Assembly: GCA_003058495.1 (NCBI GenBank)
Contig: QBVC01000024.1
Coordinates: 101,103-165,102 of the forward strand
Source of the DNA: a gamma proteobacterium symbiont of Ctena orbiculata
GTDB taxonomy: Bacteria; Pseudomonadota; Gammaproteobacteria; Chromatiales; Chromatiaceae
DNA length: 64,000 nt
Reading direction: 5' to 3'
Below are positions 44,123 to 53,188 of this stretch, piece after piece. A model generated the notes under the pieces. That model worked only from the letters and a program-made list of their open reading frames with translations, did not search any database and had not been told where the DNA came from. The translations under genes were made by a program, and so were the position numbers. Position 1 is the stretch's first letter, and each line of letters begins with the position of its first letter.

Positions 44123-44995
44123 ATGACCAACTTTATACTCGAATATGAACTGTCGATCCGGCTCACGGCCTTTTTCACCGTCTTCGCCGCGATGGCGTCG
44201 TGGGAAGTGGCGGCACCCTGCCGCAAGCGGCGGTTTAAGCGGTCTCAGCGCTGGGTCGGCAATATCGGCATCGTGATCCTGAACAGCCTGCTGCTGCGTC
44301 TGCTGTTCCCTGCGGCGGCGGTGGGAATGGCAAGCTACACCGCGGAGAACGGCTGGGGCCTGCTGCATGCCATCGACCTGCCCCTATGGCTTGATATCCT
44401 GATCGCGATGCTGCTGATGGACATGGTGATCTACCTGCAGCATGTGATGGTGCACGCCGTGCCGATGCTCTGGCGCCTGCACAGGGTGCATCATGCGGAT
44501 CCCGATTACGACCTCACCACCGGGGCGCGTTTCCATCCCATCGAAATCATTCTCTCCATGCTGATCAAGATCACGACTATCGCCGCTTTGGGTCCGCCGA
44601 TCGTTGCGGTGGTCATATTCGAGGTGGTGTTGAACGGGATGGCGATGTTCAATCATGGCAACGTCAGGCTCCCCGCGCCCCTGGACAGGATACTGCGCTG
44701 GGCCATCGTGACCCCCGATATGCATCGCGTACACCACTCGGTGGAGCCCAATGAGACAAACAGTAATTTCGGCTTCAACCTTTCACTCTGGGACCGCTTG
44801 ATGGGCACCTACCGCCAGCAGCCCCGATTGGGGCAACAGGGCATGGATATCGGCATCAGTTCGCTGCGAGACCCTAAAATGACGAACCGGCTCACGGGAA
44901 TGCTGTGGATACCTTTTCTTCAAGACAAAGATGTCTACAGTATTAATAGGCGGCCCTGGAAGCGCGACCATGAACCTGGAGATGCCCAGCCATGA
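44123..44995 (+). CDS. Fatty acid hydroxylase / sterol desaturase family membrane enzyme
   Basis: A 290-residue integral-membrane di-iron enzyme. The His clusters of the family are present: LQHVMVHAVPMLWRLHRVHH, FHPIE, FNHGN and MHRVHHS. About four membrane helices are seen (10-28, 50-70, 88-108 and 145-170). The family hydroxylates or desaturates lipids, sterols or carotenoids using O2; the substrate is not predictable here. The stop overlaps the start of the next gene by four bases (ATGA), showing translational coupling to an acidic repeat protein. Start ATG 44123. Confidence 0.88.
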   Translation: MTNFILEYELSIRLTAFFTVFAAMASWEVAAPCRKRRFKRSQRWVGNIGIVILNSLLLRLLFPAAAVGMASYTAENGWGLLHAIDLPLWLDILIAMLLMDMVIYLQHVMVHAVPMLWRLHRVHHADPDYDLTTGARFHPIEIILSMLIKITTIAALGPPIVAVVIFEVVLNGMAMFNHGNVRLPAPLDRILRWAIVTPDMHRVHHSVEPNETNSNFGFNLSLWDRLMGTYRQQPRLGQQGMDIGISSLRDPKMTNRLTGMLWIPFLQDKDVYSINRRPWKRDHEPGDAQP

Positions 44996-45795
44996 CTGTT
45001 GATACCTATGATGTCTACTTCTCCGGTGCCATTATCAAGGATAGTGACCCGGCCGAGGTAAAACGCAAAATCGGCGCTGTATTCAAGCTGGAGGGCGAAA
45101 AACTGGATCGACTCTTCAGTGGTAAACCGATCCCGATCAAGCGGGGCGTCGACATGGACCGGGCAATCAAATTCCGCGTCACCTTTCGTGATGCAGGCGG
45201 TTTGGTGGATATCGTGCCCGCGGGCGAGCCCCCCCCGGCCCCCAAGCCGCCGCCTCGAACCACAAGCCGTCCGGCACCCTCAAGCGAAGCCTCAATCCCT
45301 GGTCGGGAAACGGCCGAATTGACCTTCGCGGACGGCCCCATGGAGCCGGTTGCCGGCTCGGACGAGGCGACGCCGATTGCCGTGCCGGATTACGAACTCT
45401 CATCTGTACAGGGCTTCGATCTGAGTGACTGCGCAGCAGAGGTAGAGGCCGCGGAGATACCCGATATCAGCGCCATGCAGATGGATAAGCCGGGTATCAC
45501 CCTGGATGAAACCCCGGATCCGGAAGCCCTTGAAATCGATACCTCCGCGTTGATGCTGGACACCCCTGGCGTGACCTTGGTCGAAGAATCGCCGGCACAA
45601 CCGCCCGACATCGATACCTCGGCGCTGGATGTGCTGCCGGCCAAACAGGGATCCCTGGAGGATTGTCAGAGACCCGTCGAACCGGCGCCCATCCCGAATA
45701 TCGATCACTTGAAAATCGATCAACCGGAACAGGATTCAGGCCAAGGCCAGGATCAGAGCAAGGGCAAGGCCAAGTTCACCATAGCAGACGAGTAG
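44992..45795 (+). CDS. Acidic protein with small N-terminal domain and C-terminal repeats
   Basis: A 267-residue protein translationally coupled to the preceding hydroxylase (ATGA overlap). Residues about 5-80 form a compact basic domain (VYFSGAIIKDSDPAEVKRKI, then FSGKPIPIKRG) similar to a small module I have seen in bacterial membrane-associated proteins, but not a named one. A Pro-rich linker follows. The C-terminal part has four degenerate copies of about 25 residues, centred on ISAMQMDKPGITL, TSALMLDTPGVTL, TSALDVLPAKQGSL and IDHLKIDQPE. It is acidic and mostly disordered by composition, with no signal peptide. It may be an adaptor for the hydroxylase (inference). Confidence 0.6.
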   Translation: MTVDTYDVYFSGAIIKDSDPAEVKRKIGAVFKLEGEKLDRLFSGKPIPIKRGVDMDRAIKFRVTFRDAGGLVDIVPAGEPPPAPKPPPRTTSRPAPSSEASIPGRETAELTFADGPMEPVAGSDEATPIAVPDYELSSVQGFDLSDCAAEVEAAEIPDISAMQMDKPGITLDETPDPEALEIDTSALMLDTPGVTLVEESPAQPPDIDTSALDVLPAKQGSLEDCQRPVEPAPIPNIDHLKIDQPEQDSGQGQDQSKGKAKFTIADE

Positions 45796-45902
45796 CCCTG
45801 CACCGACTTGACCACGACAGAGCCGGCTGTTTCGACCCTGCATGCCGCCCCTGTCAGGGTCCGTTAACCCGAATCCGACCGGCCCCGGGAGGCACGGAAC
45901 GG

Positions 45903-46826
45903 TCAAAAACCGAGATAGGTCTCGAGGGAAGACCGGGTCGCTTCGGAAAATCCCTCATCCTTCCCCCCCGTCGGGCGGCCGGTCTCCAGAATTCCCTCCA
46001 TGGCGCCAAAGGCGCGTTCCGCGTAAAAGCGCAGCAAGAGACGCTCATTGTCATCACTCAACCAGAGATCGACCATATCATCACCCTTCCTTCCGCTCTC
46101 GCTGTCGACCTCCCACATCCTGACCCTGAAGGCGGGGCGGTTCCAGCCTGCGCGCACCAAGCGCTCCTGATCCACCTTGACCAGGTAGGCGTTGAGCTCC
46201 TTGCCGTTAAAGGTGGAGAAATTGATCTGTTTACCCGATTTCAGCGGCATGCTGCGCAGGCGGTGCAGAAAACTGATGTAATCCAATGCCTCGATACCCC
46301 CAATACTGACCTGATGGGCCTGCAGCAGGTTTTCCCACTGTTCATCGGAGAGTGCGGTTATGCCCTGCAGATTTTTCGGAGGCCGGCTGTTGCTGCCCGC
46401 CTGCAACTCCCCTGATTGATAGTGATAGGCCTCACCCTGGCTATGGTCAAACCACAACAACTCCTCCTTCTCCTCCCTTGTCTTCAACGACTTGACCGCT
46501 ATCAGCGGGTGCAGTTTGTCGGCGTCGAGCCAGCTGCGGTAGTGCAGCCTCACGGGGTAGATCATCTCTGCCTTGCGATAGGGTTCTGTGGTGAGGTGAA
46601 GATCGGTAACGATGGCCGGATTTTCGTCAACCCTCCCCATCTCCTGCTCCACGGCCATGGTCATCTTGGCGATATTCATCTCAACAAAGCCGGTCACCAG
46701 ACCGCGGAATTTCAGTGTGTACTCCAACTGTTCACCCAGCACGGGCGCCTTTGCCGCCAGGGCAATCCCGCTGAGCAGAATCCCCATTACCAGCAACAGG
46801 CCTTGAACCTGAAATCGCACCCTCAT
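45903..46826 (-). CDS. DUF3108-family exported protein
   Basis: About 307 residues from ATG 46826, preceded by GGGGAGGG. A signal peptide (LLLVMGILLSGIALAA) and a beta-rich mature domain (LGEQLEYTLKFRGLVTGFVE, then HLTTEPYRKAEMIYPVRLHY and WLSDDNERLLLRF) match the DUF3108 pattern. These periplasmic proteins are of unknown function, with a lipoprotein-carrier-like or beta-barrel-like fold suggested for some. In-frame upstream start at 46883 gives no signal peptide. Convergent with the acidic protein upstream; no obvious terminator between them. Confidence 0.75.
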   Translation of the reverse strand: MRVRFQVQGLLLVMGILLSGIALAAKAPVLGEQLEYTLKFRGLVTGFVEMNIAKMTMAVEQEMGRVDENPAIVTDLHLTTEPYRKAEMIYPVRLHYRSWLDADKLHPLIAVKSLKTREEKEELLWFDHSQGEAYHYQSGELQAGSNSRPPKNLQGITALSDEQWENLLQAHQVSIGGIEALDYISFLHRLRSMPLKSGKQINFSTFNGKELNAYLVKVDQERLVRAGWNRPAFRVRMWEVDSESGRKGDDMVDLWLSDDNERLLLRFYAERAFGAMEGILETGRPTGGKDEGFSEATRSSLETYLGF

Positions 46827-46961
46827 GCTATACCCTCCCCGGGCCAACCTGTTTGGTAATTGGTCGTCGCAGCCGTTTGGCATGTTTCTCGCATTATCTC
46901 AGATGTAGCATGAATCTCAGCTGAATGTGTCAATTTTCCGTCTCTAAGAGGAGTCAGTTTC

Positions 46962-47318
46962 ATGGTCAGCCCCGTCAACAGCGACAAGCCCATCAACACG
47001 ACAACAGAGCAGTCGGGGCGTTCACACGCAAGCCAGACAACAACCGAGACTGCCGCGGCGCAATCCAAGCAGCAGCCCCCCCAGCCCGCAACGGCGAACG
47101 CGCCAACCGTTGAAGTGGATCAGGCCCGCCGGCTTTATGATATAGAAAACAATCGTATAGAATCTTCAGAAACGCTATTGAAGACGCCAGAAGAGGCGCG
47201 CTCAATGATGCAAAGCATCGTGCAGCAAATTGCTGCATCGCCCGAGACCGCAGCCAAGGCCCAGGCAGCCAAGGCCTCAAAACCACTCTCCGCTATTCTG
47301 CAGAACGCACCCGCCTAG
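46962..47318 (+). CDS. Unrecognised small Gln/Ala-rich protein
   Basis: A 118-residue protein starting at ATG 46962 with AGAGGAG upstream, so a real gene. Residues 1-50 are a disordered, Gln/Thr/Ala/Pro-rich segment. Residues about 51-100 form a predicted helical pair (ARRLYDIENNRIES, then ARSMMQSIVQQI). No signal peptide or membrane helix. I do not recognise it; the helical part is faintly like flagellar or secretion-associated small proteins, but this is too weak for a call. Confidence 0.5.
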   Translation: MVSPVNSDKPINTTTEQSGRSHASQTTTETAAAQSKQQPPQPATANAPTVEVDQARRLYDIENNRIESSETLLKTPEEARSMMQSIVQQIAASPETAAKAQAAKASKPLSAILQNAPA

Positions 47319-47407
47319 TCTCAAGCATAACAGGCCGACGGTCTGACGCCGGCACGCATGCGCGTGGATCCGCAATTCGACACCCCTGGATGCGGCTGGA
47401 TTCTACT

Positions 47408-48136
47408 CTATGGATCCCCGCTGTCGCTTGCGGGTTCCAGGGAATTCTCCGCGACGGCCCGCTTGAGGCGGGAAATCTCCGCTTCCGGCCCGATCACAAC
47501 CAGAATGTCACCCCCGTCGAGACGATGTGAAATACCGCTGTTTGCGAATATCAGCTCGCGGCCCAGCTCCAGATCGACCACCCCGATGATGATCAGGTTG
47601 AACAGACTCCCCAGCCCCAGATCGTTCAACATCGCGCCGTTGAGCCTGGAGTGATCGGGTATCTCTATCTCGGCGATATCGATATGTTTGCCGAACAGCG
47701 AGCTCTCCAGCATTTCGACCAGATAGGGCCTGGCAATCCGTTCATGCACCCGGTGCCCGCTGATCTCGTAGGGATCGATCACCTTGGTCGCTCCCGCCGC
47801 CATCAGGCGCTGACCCGAGGCGGCAGACTCACAGACAGCTATGATCTTGAGATCGGCATCCAGGGCCCGCGCGGAGAGGGTCAGGAAGAGATTGCTGGGC
47901 TCATCGGAAAAGAGGCAAAAAATCCTCTTCACCCATCTGCCGATGCCGATATCACGGAGTTTGTCATCGTTTTTGAAATCGACCACCGCCGCCTGCATCC
48001 CCTTCGCCAGCAGCGCGCCGACCTCATCCAGGTCGTCGCTGTAGAGATAGACCTCGATGCCCCGCTCCGCCAGCTGCATGGCAACCTCCTGGCCCAGTGC
48101 ACCGCAACCGAAGATCAGGGTATCGAGCCGACTCAT
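47408..48136 (-). CDS. Stand-alone RCK (TrkA-N/TrkA-C) regulatory protein
   Basis: A 242-residue protein. A TrkA-N Rossmann domain (about 1-145; LIFGCGALGQEVAMQL, an N-x-G-x-G-x-x-G type nucleotide loop) is followed by a TrkA-C-like domain (about 160-230). RCK domains bind nucleotides or Ca2+ and gate K+ channels and transporters as octameric rings. The start codon overlaps the stop of the K+ channel gene by one base (TGATG), so translation is coupled and the two proteins should act together. The channel already has its own RCK domain, so this is a second, separate one. Confidence 0.85.
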   Translation of the reverse strand: MSRLDTLIFGCGALGQEVAMQLAERGIEVYLYSDDLDEVGALLAKGMQAAVVDFKNDDKLRDIGIGRWVKRIFCLFSDEPSNLFLTLSARALDADLKIIAVCESAASGQRLMAAGATKVIDPYEISGHRVHERIARPYLVEMLESSLFGKHIDIAEIEIPDHSRLNGAMLNDLGLGSLFNLIIIGVVDLELGRELIFANSGISHRLDGGDILVVIGPEAEISRLKRAVAENSLEPASDSGDP

Positions 48137-49731
48137 CAGAGCGTCCCCCTTTCCAGGCAGTCGCGGAAATGGACCACGCTGTATTCATGTCCCAGCAATA
48201 CCAGAAGGTCATCCTTCTCGAGGATGAAACTTTTACCTGGATTGAAGAAGAATCGGCGTCCCTGCAGATCGTAGTTGGCATGTTCTTCCGCGCTACCGCT
48301 ATCCCGTTCGCGAATCACCCCGAATGGGGTCAGCTTGCGCCTGGTGAAATCGACACTCTCCAGGCTGCGCCCGACCAGGACACACTCATCCTTGATGCGT
48401 ACCGCCTCGATCCCCTCATGGGATTGGCCGGTCAATAGACCGTAAACCGCCTCGAAGGCGACCGGTTGCCCCGCGTACTCGGCCGCAATCAGGCCGAATA
48501 CCTCGTAGGGGGTGACGCAATAGCTGGCGCCGGCGCGATAGAGCTTGGAGACATTCTCCCGATGGTTGGCGCGGGAGATGATCTCGATATCCGGATTGAC
48601 CTGTCTCGCGGTCAAGGTGATATAGACATTGACCACATCATCACCGGTCAGACAGAGCAGGCGCTGGATGCGTTTATCGATGCCCAGGCTCAACAACAGC
48701 TCGGTATCCTCGCCATCGCCGACCACCGCCAGGTGGCCCGGCTTTTTTTTCGCGATGCGCACATTCTCCTCCACCGGATCGACCACCACAAAACTGCGTC
48801 TGTCCGCCGCCATGCGTTCGGCGACAACCTGGCCAACCCGCCCATATCCGCAGATCAGGGTATCGATGCGTTTGCGCTCGATCTCCGAATAGATGCGATG
48901 GGCGCGGATCTCATGGATCTTCTCGCCAAAGGCGGAGACGATAATGGAGGTAAAGAAGGAGATCACACCCAGTCCGGCAATGATCAATACCAGGGTAATG
49001 ACCCTCCCCTCGGTGGTGTTTGGCGTGATGTCGCCATAGCCGACCGTGGACATGGTTACCAAGGCCCAGTAGACACTGTCAAAAAAACCCGTTATCTGAG
49101 AATCCTGTTGATCGGCCTCGAAAAAGAAGATCGCGGTGGCGGCGGTGAAGGTGATGAAGGCCATGAAGATGAACAGGGTCACCAGTTCGATCCGCTTCTC
49201 CGAAAGCACCTTGACGAATTCACTGATGCTGCGGGTGTAGCGGAACAGTTTGAAGAGGCGAAAGAGGAGAAAGATGCGCAGGAAGCGCAGCGGTCGATAG
49301 CTCGGAATAATCGCCAGCAGGTCGATAATCGCCAGCGGCCGGATGACATACTTCAGTTTACCCAGCAGCGCATGCGACAGCGCCGGCCAGAGATCGAAGG
49401 GTTGATTGATGAACTCCGCCCGCTCGTAGCGTTCCAGGATCACCTTGTGGCTGTCGTTGAAGATCCAGAAACGCAACAGATATTCGACGATGAATATCCC
49501 CACGGCGACCATCTCGATCAGATCACCAACGGTTCCCAGGTCATTCTTCACTTCATAGATGAGCAGCCATACCGTGGTCAACACGAGCAGGATCATGAAG
49601 ATGTCGAAATAGGGTCGGATCGGCGCCTGCGGATTCTCGAGCAGATTGTAGACCGCCTGTTTGACCCCCGTGTAGCGGGAGGAACCCTGCATGGCATAGC
49701 ACTGCTTGATGACGCGACGGGAGAATGACAT
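48136..49731 (-). CDS. Voltage-gated-type K+ channel with RCK domain
   Basis: A 531-residue channel. It has six membrane segments (about 45-270), an S4-like segment with regular basic residues (RPLRFLRIFLLFRLFKLFRY), and the selectivity filter TVGYGD at about 228-233. A cytoplasmic RCK follows (about 290-430; LICGYGRVGQVVAERM), then a TrkA-C domain (about 440-525). It should be a tetrameric K+ channel gated by voltage and/or a ligand. The gene after it, with a one-base overlap, gives a second RCK protein, resembling a two-RCK gating ring built from separate chains. Start ATG 49731; the sequence between 49732 and 49855 is non-coding. Confidence 0.9.
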   Translation of the reverse strand: MSFSRRVIKQCYAMQGSSRYTGVKQAVYNLLENPQAPIRPYFDIFMILLVLTTVWLLIYEVKNDLGTVGDLIEMVAVGIFIVEYLLRFWIFNDSHKVILERYERAEFINQPFDLWPALSHALLGKLKYVIRPLAIIDLLAIIPSYRPLRFLRIFLLFRLFKLFRYTRSISEFVKVLSEKRIELVTLFIFMAFITFTAATAIFFFEADQQDSQITGFFDSVYWALVTMSTVGYGDITPNTTEGRVITLVLIIAGLGVISFFTSIIVSAFGEKIHEIRAHRIYSEIERKRIDTLICGYGRVGQVVAERMAADRRSFVVVDPVEENVRIAKKKPGHLAVVGDGEDTELLLSLGIDKRIQRLLCLTGDDVVNVYITLTARQVNPDIEIISRANHRENVSKLYRAGASYCVTPYEVFGLIAAEYAGQPVAFEAVYGLLTGQSHEGIEAVRIKDECVLVGRSLESVDFTRRKLTPFGVIRERDSGSAEEHANYDLQGRRFFFNPGKSFILEKDDLLVLLGHEYSVVHFRDCLERGTL

Positions 49732-49855
49732 ATGACGAGGCTGTTTACCGATTACGATTCCAAAATATGGCCTGAATTCATCGCTTCCGGCGGAAGCGGG
49801 TCAGGACTTTGGAGTTATATCGGCAGATCTGAAAAAACCTGGAGTTGCGGGGGGT

Positions 49856-50248
49856 TTAGGGACGCCCCGGGGATGCCGACTCCAGCTCGATGCGTTCGCT
49901 GTTGGCCACATTCACCTCCCTGCCGTCGAGGGTGATGAAATGACGCTCCTCGATGTCGCCTCGACGCGCCTGGTAACTCACACTCCGCCCTGTCTGGGTG
50001 TCGACCACGGTGACGGTCACCACCCGGGCCAGGTCCCGCCACTGGGTGTAGAGGAAGAATCCGCTGCCGAGCAGCAGCATCACCAGCAACAGATATGCCC
50101 CCCATTTCAACAGGGGATTCCGGGCAGGCCTTGGCGCCTCGTCGGCGCGGCCTTGATGGGATATCGCCTGCATTCGCTGCTGCCTGTTTCTGACCACCAG
50201 CCAGGCGATGGCGATGACCGTCAGGGTGAGTATCAATTTCATTATCAT
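49856..50248 (-). CDS. Small two-helix membrane protein of unknown function
   Basis: A 130-residue protein from ATG 50248 (an ATG at 50242 also possible). Two hydrophobic helices (about 3-20 and 50-68) flank a basic linker (VRNRQQRMQAISHQGRADE). The C-terminal soluble part (about 78-130) has VVDTQTGRSVSYQARRGDIE, with beta character. I do not recognise a named family. It is divergent from an ankyrin-repeat lipoprotein. No ribosome site is strong. Confidence 0.6.
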   Translation of the reverse strand: MIMKLILTLTVIAIAWLVVRNRQQRMQAISHQGRADEAPRPARNPLLKWGAYLLLVMLLLGSGFFLYTQWRDLARVVTVTVVDTQTGRSVSYQARRGDIEERHFITLDGREVNVANSERIELESASPGRP

Positions 50249-50340
50249 GGCGGCTAAACCCTATCACGCGGATGCGGTGAGGCCAATCTCGAATAACTGC
50301 GCTTGCAGCTTCGGTAGTGATCGATTTACTATCTTCTCTT

Positions 50341-50988
50341 ATGTTAAACAGACTCAACCTCTGCACCCTTATCTGCATCCTCACGTTCATCGGCTGCACT
50401 CAGCCCAACGAACCGACCATCACCCTCTCCCGTGCCGTGCAGATCGGCGATATCGATCAACTGGAGCGCAATATCCATTGGAACGCCGATATCGACAAGC
50501 CCGGAGCGGATGGTCAAAGCCCGTTGCATGTGGCTGCTTCCAAGGGAAGCCTGGTAATGACCAAGATCCTGGTGAAGAACGGCGCCGACCTGGAGGTCGC
50601 CGATCACCAGGGCCATACGCCCCTGCTCAAGGCCCTGATTGCACGCAACACCATCGTTGCCGACTTCCTGTTCAAGAGCGGCGCCATGCTCGATCCGAAT
50701 GGCGCCCTGCACGAAACCGCGAAGCTGGGCAGCGCCGACAGGGATGTAATCGGATTCCTCCTGCGCCAGGGCGCAACACTTGATAATACAGACGCCGAGG
50801 GTAATACTCCCCTCCATTCCGCGGTCCTCAATGATCAGCGGGTGGTGGTGAAGTACCTGGTCAACCGGGGAGCCAGCCTGGATATCCGCAATAGCGCGGG
50901 ACAGAGTCCGCTGGCGGTGGCGATTGAGCGTAACAATCAGGATATCGTCAGAATTTTACGGCAGTTCGGCGCCAGTGAAACTCGCTGA
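50341..50988 (+). CDS. Ankyrin-repeat lipoprotein
   Basis: A 215-residue protein from ATG 50341. A lipoprotein signal peptide (LNLCTLICILTFIGC) has Cys at about 20, so it is a probable outer-membrane or periplasmic lipoprotein. The mature part holds five ankyrin repeats (about 40-210), with PLHVAASKGSLVMTKILVKNGADLE-type units, for example GQSPLHVAA, GHTPLLKAL, GNTPLHSAV and GQSPLAVAI. Ankyrin repeats mediate protein binding; they are common in bacteria that live with hosts but also in free-living ones. In-frame upstream start at 50317 gives no better signal. Confidence 0.85.
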   Translation: MLNRLNLCTLICILTFIGCTQPNEPTITLSRAVQIGDIDQLERNIHWNADIDKPGADGQSPLHVAASKGSLVMTKILVKNGADLEVADHQGHTPLLKALIARNTIVADFLFKSGAMLDPNGALHETAKLGSADRDVIGFLLRQGATLDNTDAEGNTPLHSAVLNDQRVVVKYLVNRGASLDIRNSAGQSPLAVAIERNNQDIVRILRQFGASETR

Positions 50989-51030
50989 ACAGCGATTTTC
51001 TTCCATTCAAATTTAGGATTATCAATCAAC

Positions 51031-51315
51031 ATGGCAGCAACACCTGAAGAACTCAGTGTAACCTACACCGAGGACGGCATAGATGTCGTCAAGGAGCTGG
51101 ACAAGGTCGTACTCTCGAAGGGAGCATGGACAACGATCATCTTCCGTTACCAGGATTGGGACCGGGCCAAGCAGACCTATGGCGCAGATAAATTCACCAT
51201 CCGGCGCTACCAGAAGCGGGGCGGTGAATATATGCAGAAAAGCAAGTTCAATATCTCCAGCAAGGACCAGGCAAAAGGTATCATCGATGCCCTGCAGAAG
51301 TGGACCGGAGAGTAA
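51031..51315 (+). CDS. Small conserved-looking protein, possibly PC4/YdbC-like
   Basis: A 94-residue protein with strands and a helix (DKVVLSKGAWTTIIFRYQDW, then DKFTIRRYQKRGGEYMQKSK and QAKGIIDALQKW). The alternation of beta hairpins and a C-terminal helix, with several basic residues in the strands, is like PC4/YdbC single-stranded DNA-binding proteins. This is a tentative likeness only. ATG 51031 lies 42 bases after the ankyrin gene, so they may be one transcript. A pair of palindromic repeats follows. Confidence 0.5.
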   Translation: MAATPEELSVTYTEDGIDVVKELDKVVLSKGAWTTIIFRYQDWDRAKQTYGADKFTIRRYQKRGGEYMQKSKFNISSKDQAKGIIDALQKWTGE

Positions 51316-51347
51316 CGTCAACACCACCCTTTACTGAACCAAGCGTA

Positions 51348-51477
51348 GATGTAGAGTGCGGCTTGCCGCACCATCTCCATCTGATCAGAGATCGATTCGA
51401 ATAAAATCGGTACACTGTCGATTCTTCAGAAGAACGCCGCTCGCGTTGGTTTATGGTGCGGCGAGCCGCATCCTACA
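51348..51477. repeat. Inverted pair of REP-like palindromes
   Basis: GTGCGGC-TT-GCCGCAC at 51356-51371 and TGCGGC-GA-GCCGCA at 51457-51470. With their flanks (ATGTAGAGTGCGG... and its complement) the two are arranged head to head about 80 bases apart, as in BIME-type elements. Related copies occur at 53093-53112 and 57141-57170. Confidence 0.65.
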
Positions 51478-51502
51478 TTTTGACGGTCTTTGTATGTAAA
51501 TC

Positions 51503-52939
51503 CTATTCGGGAGCAATCTGCTCGGCCCAGGCCAGCAACTGGGCGATCAGCGCCTGTCTCTCGACGTCGAGCTGCTGGTCCGTTTCCAGGCTATCCAGCT
51601 TCGCAAGGTATTCGTCCAAGGTGATGCTGCCGCCGCCATCGGCATCGAGTAGTCTGGCCTTGCGATACTCCTGCCATCGCTGTTGCTCTTCCTCTGAGAG
51701 CAGCTCTGGCCAGTTTCTCGCGCGATACCTGAACAACATCTCGGGCAGGCGGCCATCGTCGAAGACCAGTGGGAAGTGCGCCAGGGAAGCGGGATCCGTC
51801 GCTATAATCTGATCCATGCGTTTTCGGTCATCGCGGGTAAAGAAGCCACCACTGTAGAGCGCCTGGTCGGGGTCGGTGACCGGGTCGAACTGCACTTTCT
51901 GATGCACACTCCTGATCTTTTTCGACAAGCCCGGCACGGCAAGCAGTTGACGCCGATAACCCTCGCCCTGTTCGACATCGATATGCCAACGCTTCGCCGC
52001 CGCATCCGTCAGGGTGGAGAGCGGTACCACAACCGGGCATTTGTTGATATGAACCGTCTTCAGCGGAATACGTTCTACCCCCTCCGGCAACGCTGCGGCG
52101 GGTGTGAACAGGCGCTCATGAATCTCCTCTTCCGAGAGCTCGAGCAGCGGGGCGGGATCGTAGCGGAGATCATAGACAATCACACCATTGGGATTGGTCG
52201 GGTGCTTCGCCAAGGGCACGACCATGGCGATGCAGCCACGGGCCGCGGAGTACATCGATGAGACATGCAGCACCGCCTCCCGCCGCTGCAGATTGAGACG
52301 GTCGGCAATGGTGTTTTTTTTGCGGCTCCTGAACAGGTAGTCATAGAGCTTGGGCTGGCGCTCTCTTATCAAGCGGGCCAAACCGATCGTGGCATGGACA
52401 TCGGAAAGCGCGTCATGGGCCGATTCATGGGAGATGTTGTTGGCGGCGCTGAGCACCTCGAGACGGAAACTGGTGACCCCCTCCTCGTTTTGCGGCCACT
52501 CGATACCCTCCGGCCTCAGGGCATGGGTCAGGCGGACCATGTCGATGATGTCCCAGCGGGATGAGCCGTTCTGCCACTCCCGGGCATAGGGATCGTAGAA
52601 GTTTCGATAGAGGGTGTTGCGGGTCACCTCGTCGTCAAATCGAATCGTGTTGTAGCCGACGCCGCATGTCTCCGGCTTAGCGAGTTCTTGATGAATCCTG
52701 TTTATGAATTCCGCTTCGATCAGGCCTTCCCGGGATGCCTTTTGCGGGCTGATGCCGGTCACCAGGCAGGCTTCCGGTTGCGGCAGCATATCGTCACTCG
52801 GCCTGCAGTAGATCACCAGCGGATCGCCGATCGGGTTGAGTTGCCCATCGGTGCGCACACCCGCGAACTGGGAAGGCCTGTCCCTGCGCGGATCTGCACC
52901 CCAGGTCTCGTAGTCATGCCAATAGAAACTGAAGGTCAT
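51503..52939 (-). CDS. sbcB: Exodeoxyribonuclease I
   Basis: A 478-residue 3'-5' single-stranded DNA exonuclease of the DnaQ/DEDDh superfamily. Exo I motif HDYETWG near the N-terminus has the first metal-binding Asp and Glu; Exo II is in GYNTIRFDDEVTRN and Exo III near HDALSDVHAT. The C-terminal SH3-like and extension domains follow (PLKTVHINKCPVVVPLSTL). ATG 52939 is chosen as the first Met; the frame extends to a GTG at 52951. Roles include recombination, mismatch repair and replication-fork processing. It is a single-gene unit, bounded by REP-like repeats on both sides. Confidence 0.95.
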   Translation of the reverse strand: MTFSFYWHDYETWGADPRRDRPSQFAGVRTDGQLNPIGDPLVIYCRPSDDMLPQPEACLVTGISPQKASREGLIEAEFINRIHQELAKPETCGVGYNTIRFDDEVTRNTLYRNFYDPYAREWQNGSSRWDIIDMVRLTHALRPEGIEWPQNEEGVTSFRLEVLSAANNISHESAHDALSDVHATIGLARLIRERQPKLYDYLFRSRKKNTIADRLNLQRREAVLHVSSMYSAARGCIAMVVPLAKHPTNPNGVIVYDLRYDPAPLLELSEEEIHERLFTPAAALPEGVERIPLKTVHINKCPVVVPLSTLTDAAAKRWHIDVEQGEGYRRQLLAVPGLSKKIRSVHQKVQFDPVTDPDQALYSGGFFTRDDRKRMDQIIATDPASLAHFPLVFDDGRLPEMLFRYRARNWPELLSEEEQQRWQEYRKARLLDADGGGSITLDEYLAKLDSLETDQQLDVERQALIAQLLAWAEQIAPE

Positions 52940-52994
52940 AATAAAATCCACAAATGAACGCTAATAAAACCTCATTACAAAACTTGATCAAGCC

Positions 52995-53112
52995 GTAGGG
53001 TGGGGCCCTGCCCCACCAATAAACCAACAACGAGACCATTCGGTGGGGCAGGGCCCCACCCTACCCTTTCGGCTAAATATGAAGCAGGCGTAGGGTGCGG
53101 CAGGCCGCACCC
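52995..53112. repeat. Cluster of REP-like palindromes upstream of sbcB
   Basis: Three palindromes: GGTGGGGC-CCT-GCCCCACC (52999-53017), GGTGGGGC-AGG-GCCCCACC (53042-53060) and GGGTGCGGC-AG-GCCGCACCC (53093-53112). The first two are inverted with respect to each other, with GTAGGG at the outer edge of each. The third is the same family as the palindromes at 51348-51477 and 57141-57170. Confidence 0.65.
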
Positions 53113-53188
53113 TGCACGATAGAAGCGCCGAGCTGAATCAACAAAACTCCATTTGCGTTCATTGTCGTTCATTTGCGGACTCCATTCT

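Noticed and set aside
48466..49728. 420-codon open frame antisense to the K+ channel
   Set aside because: Asp/Gln/His-rich shadow frame; the channel frame has selectivity filter and RCK motifs.
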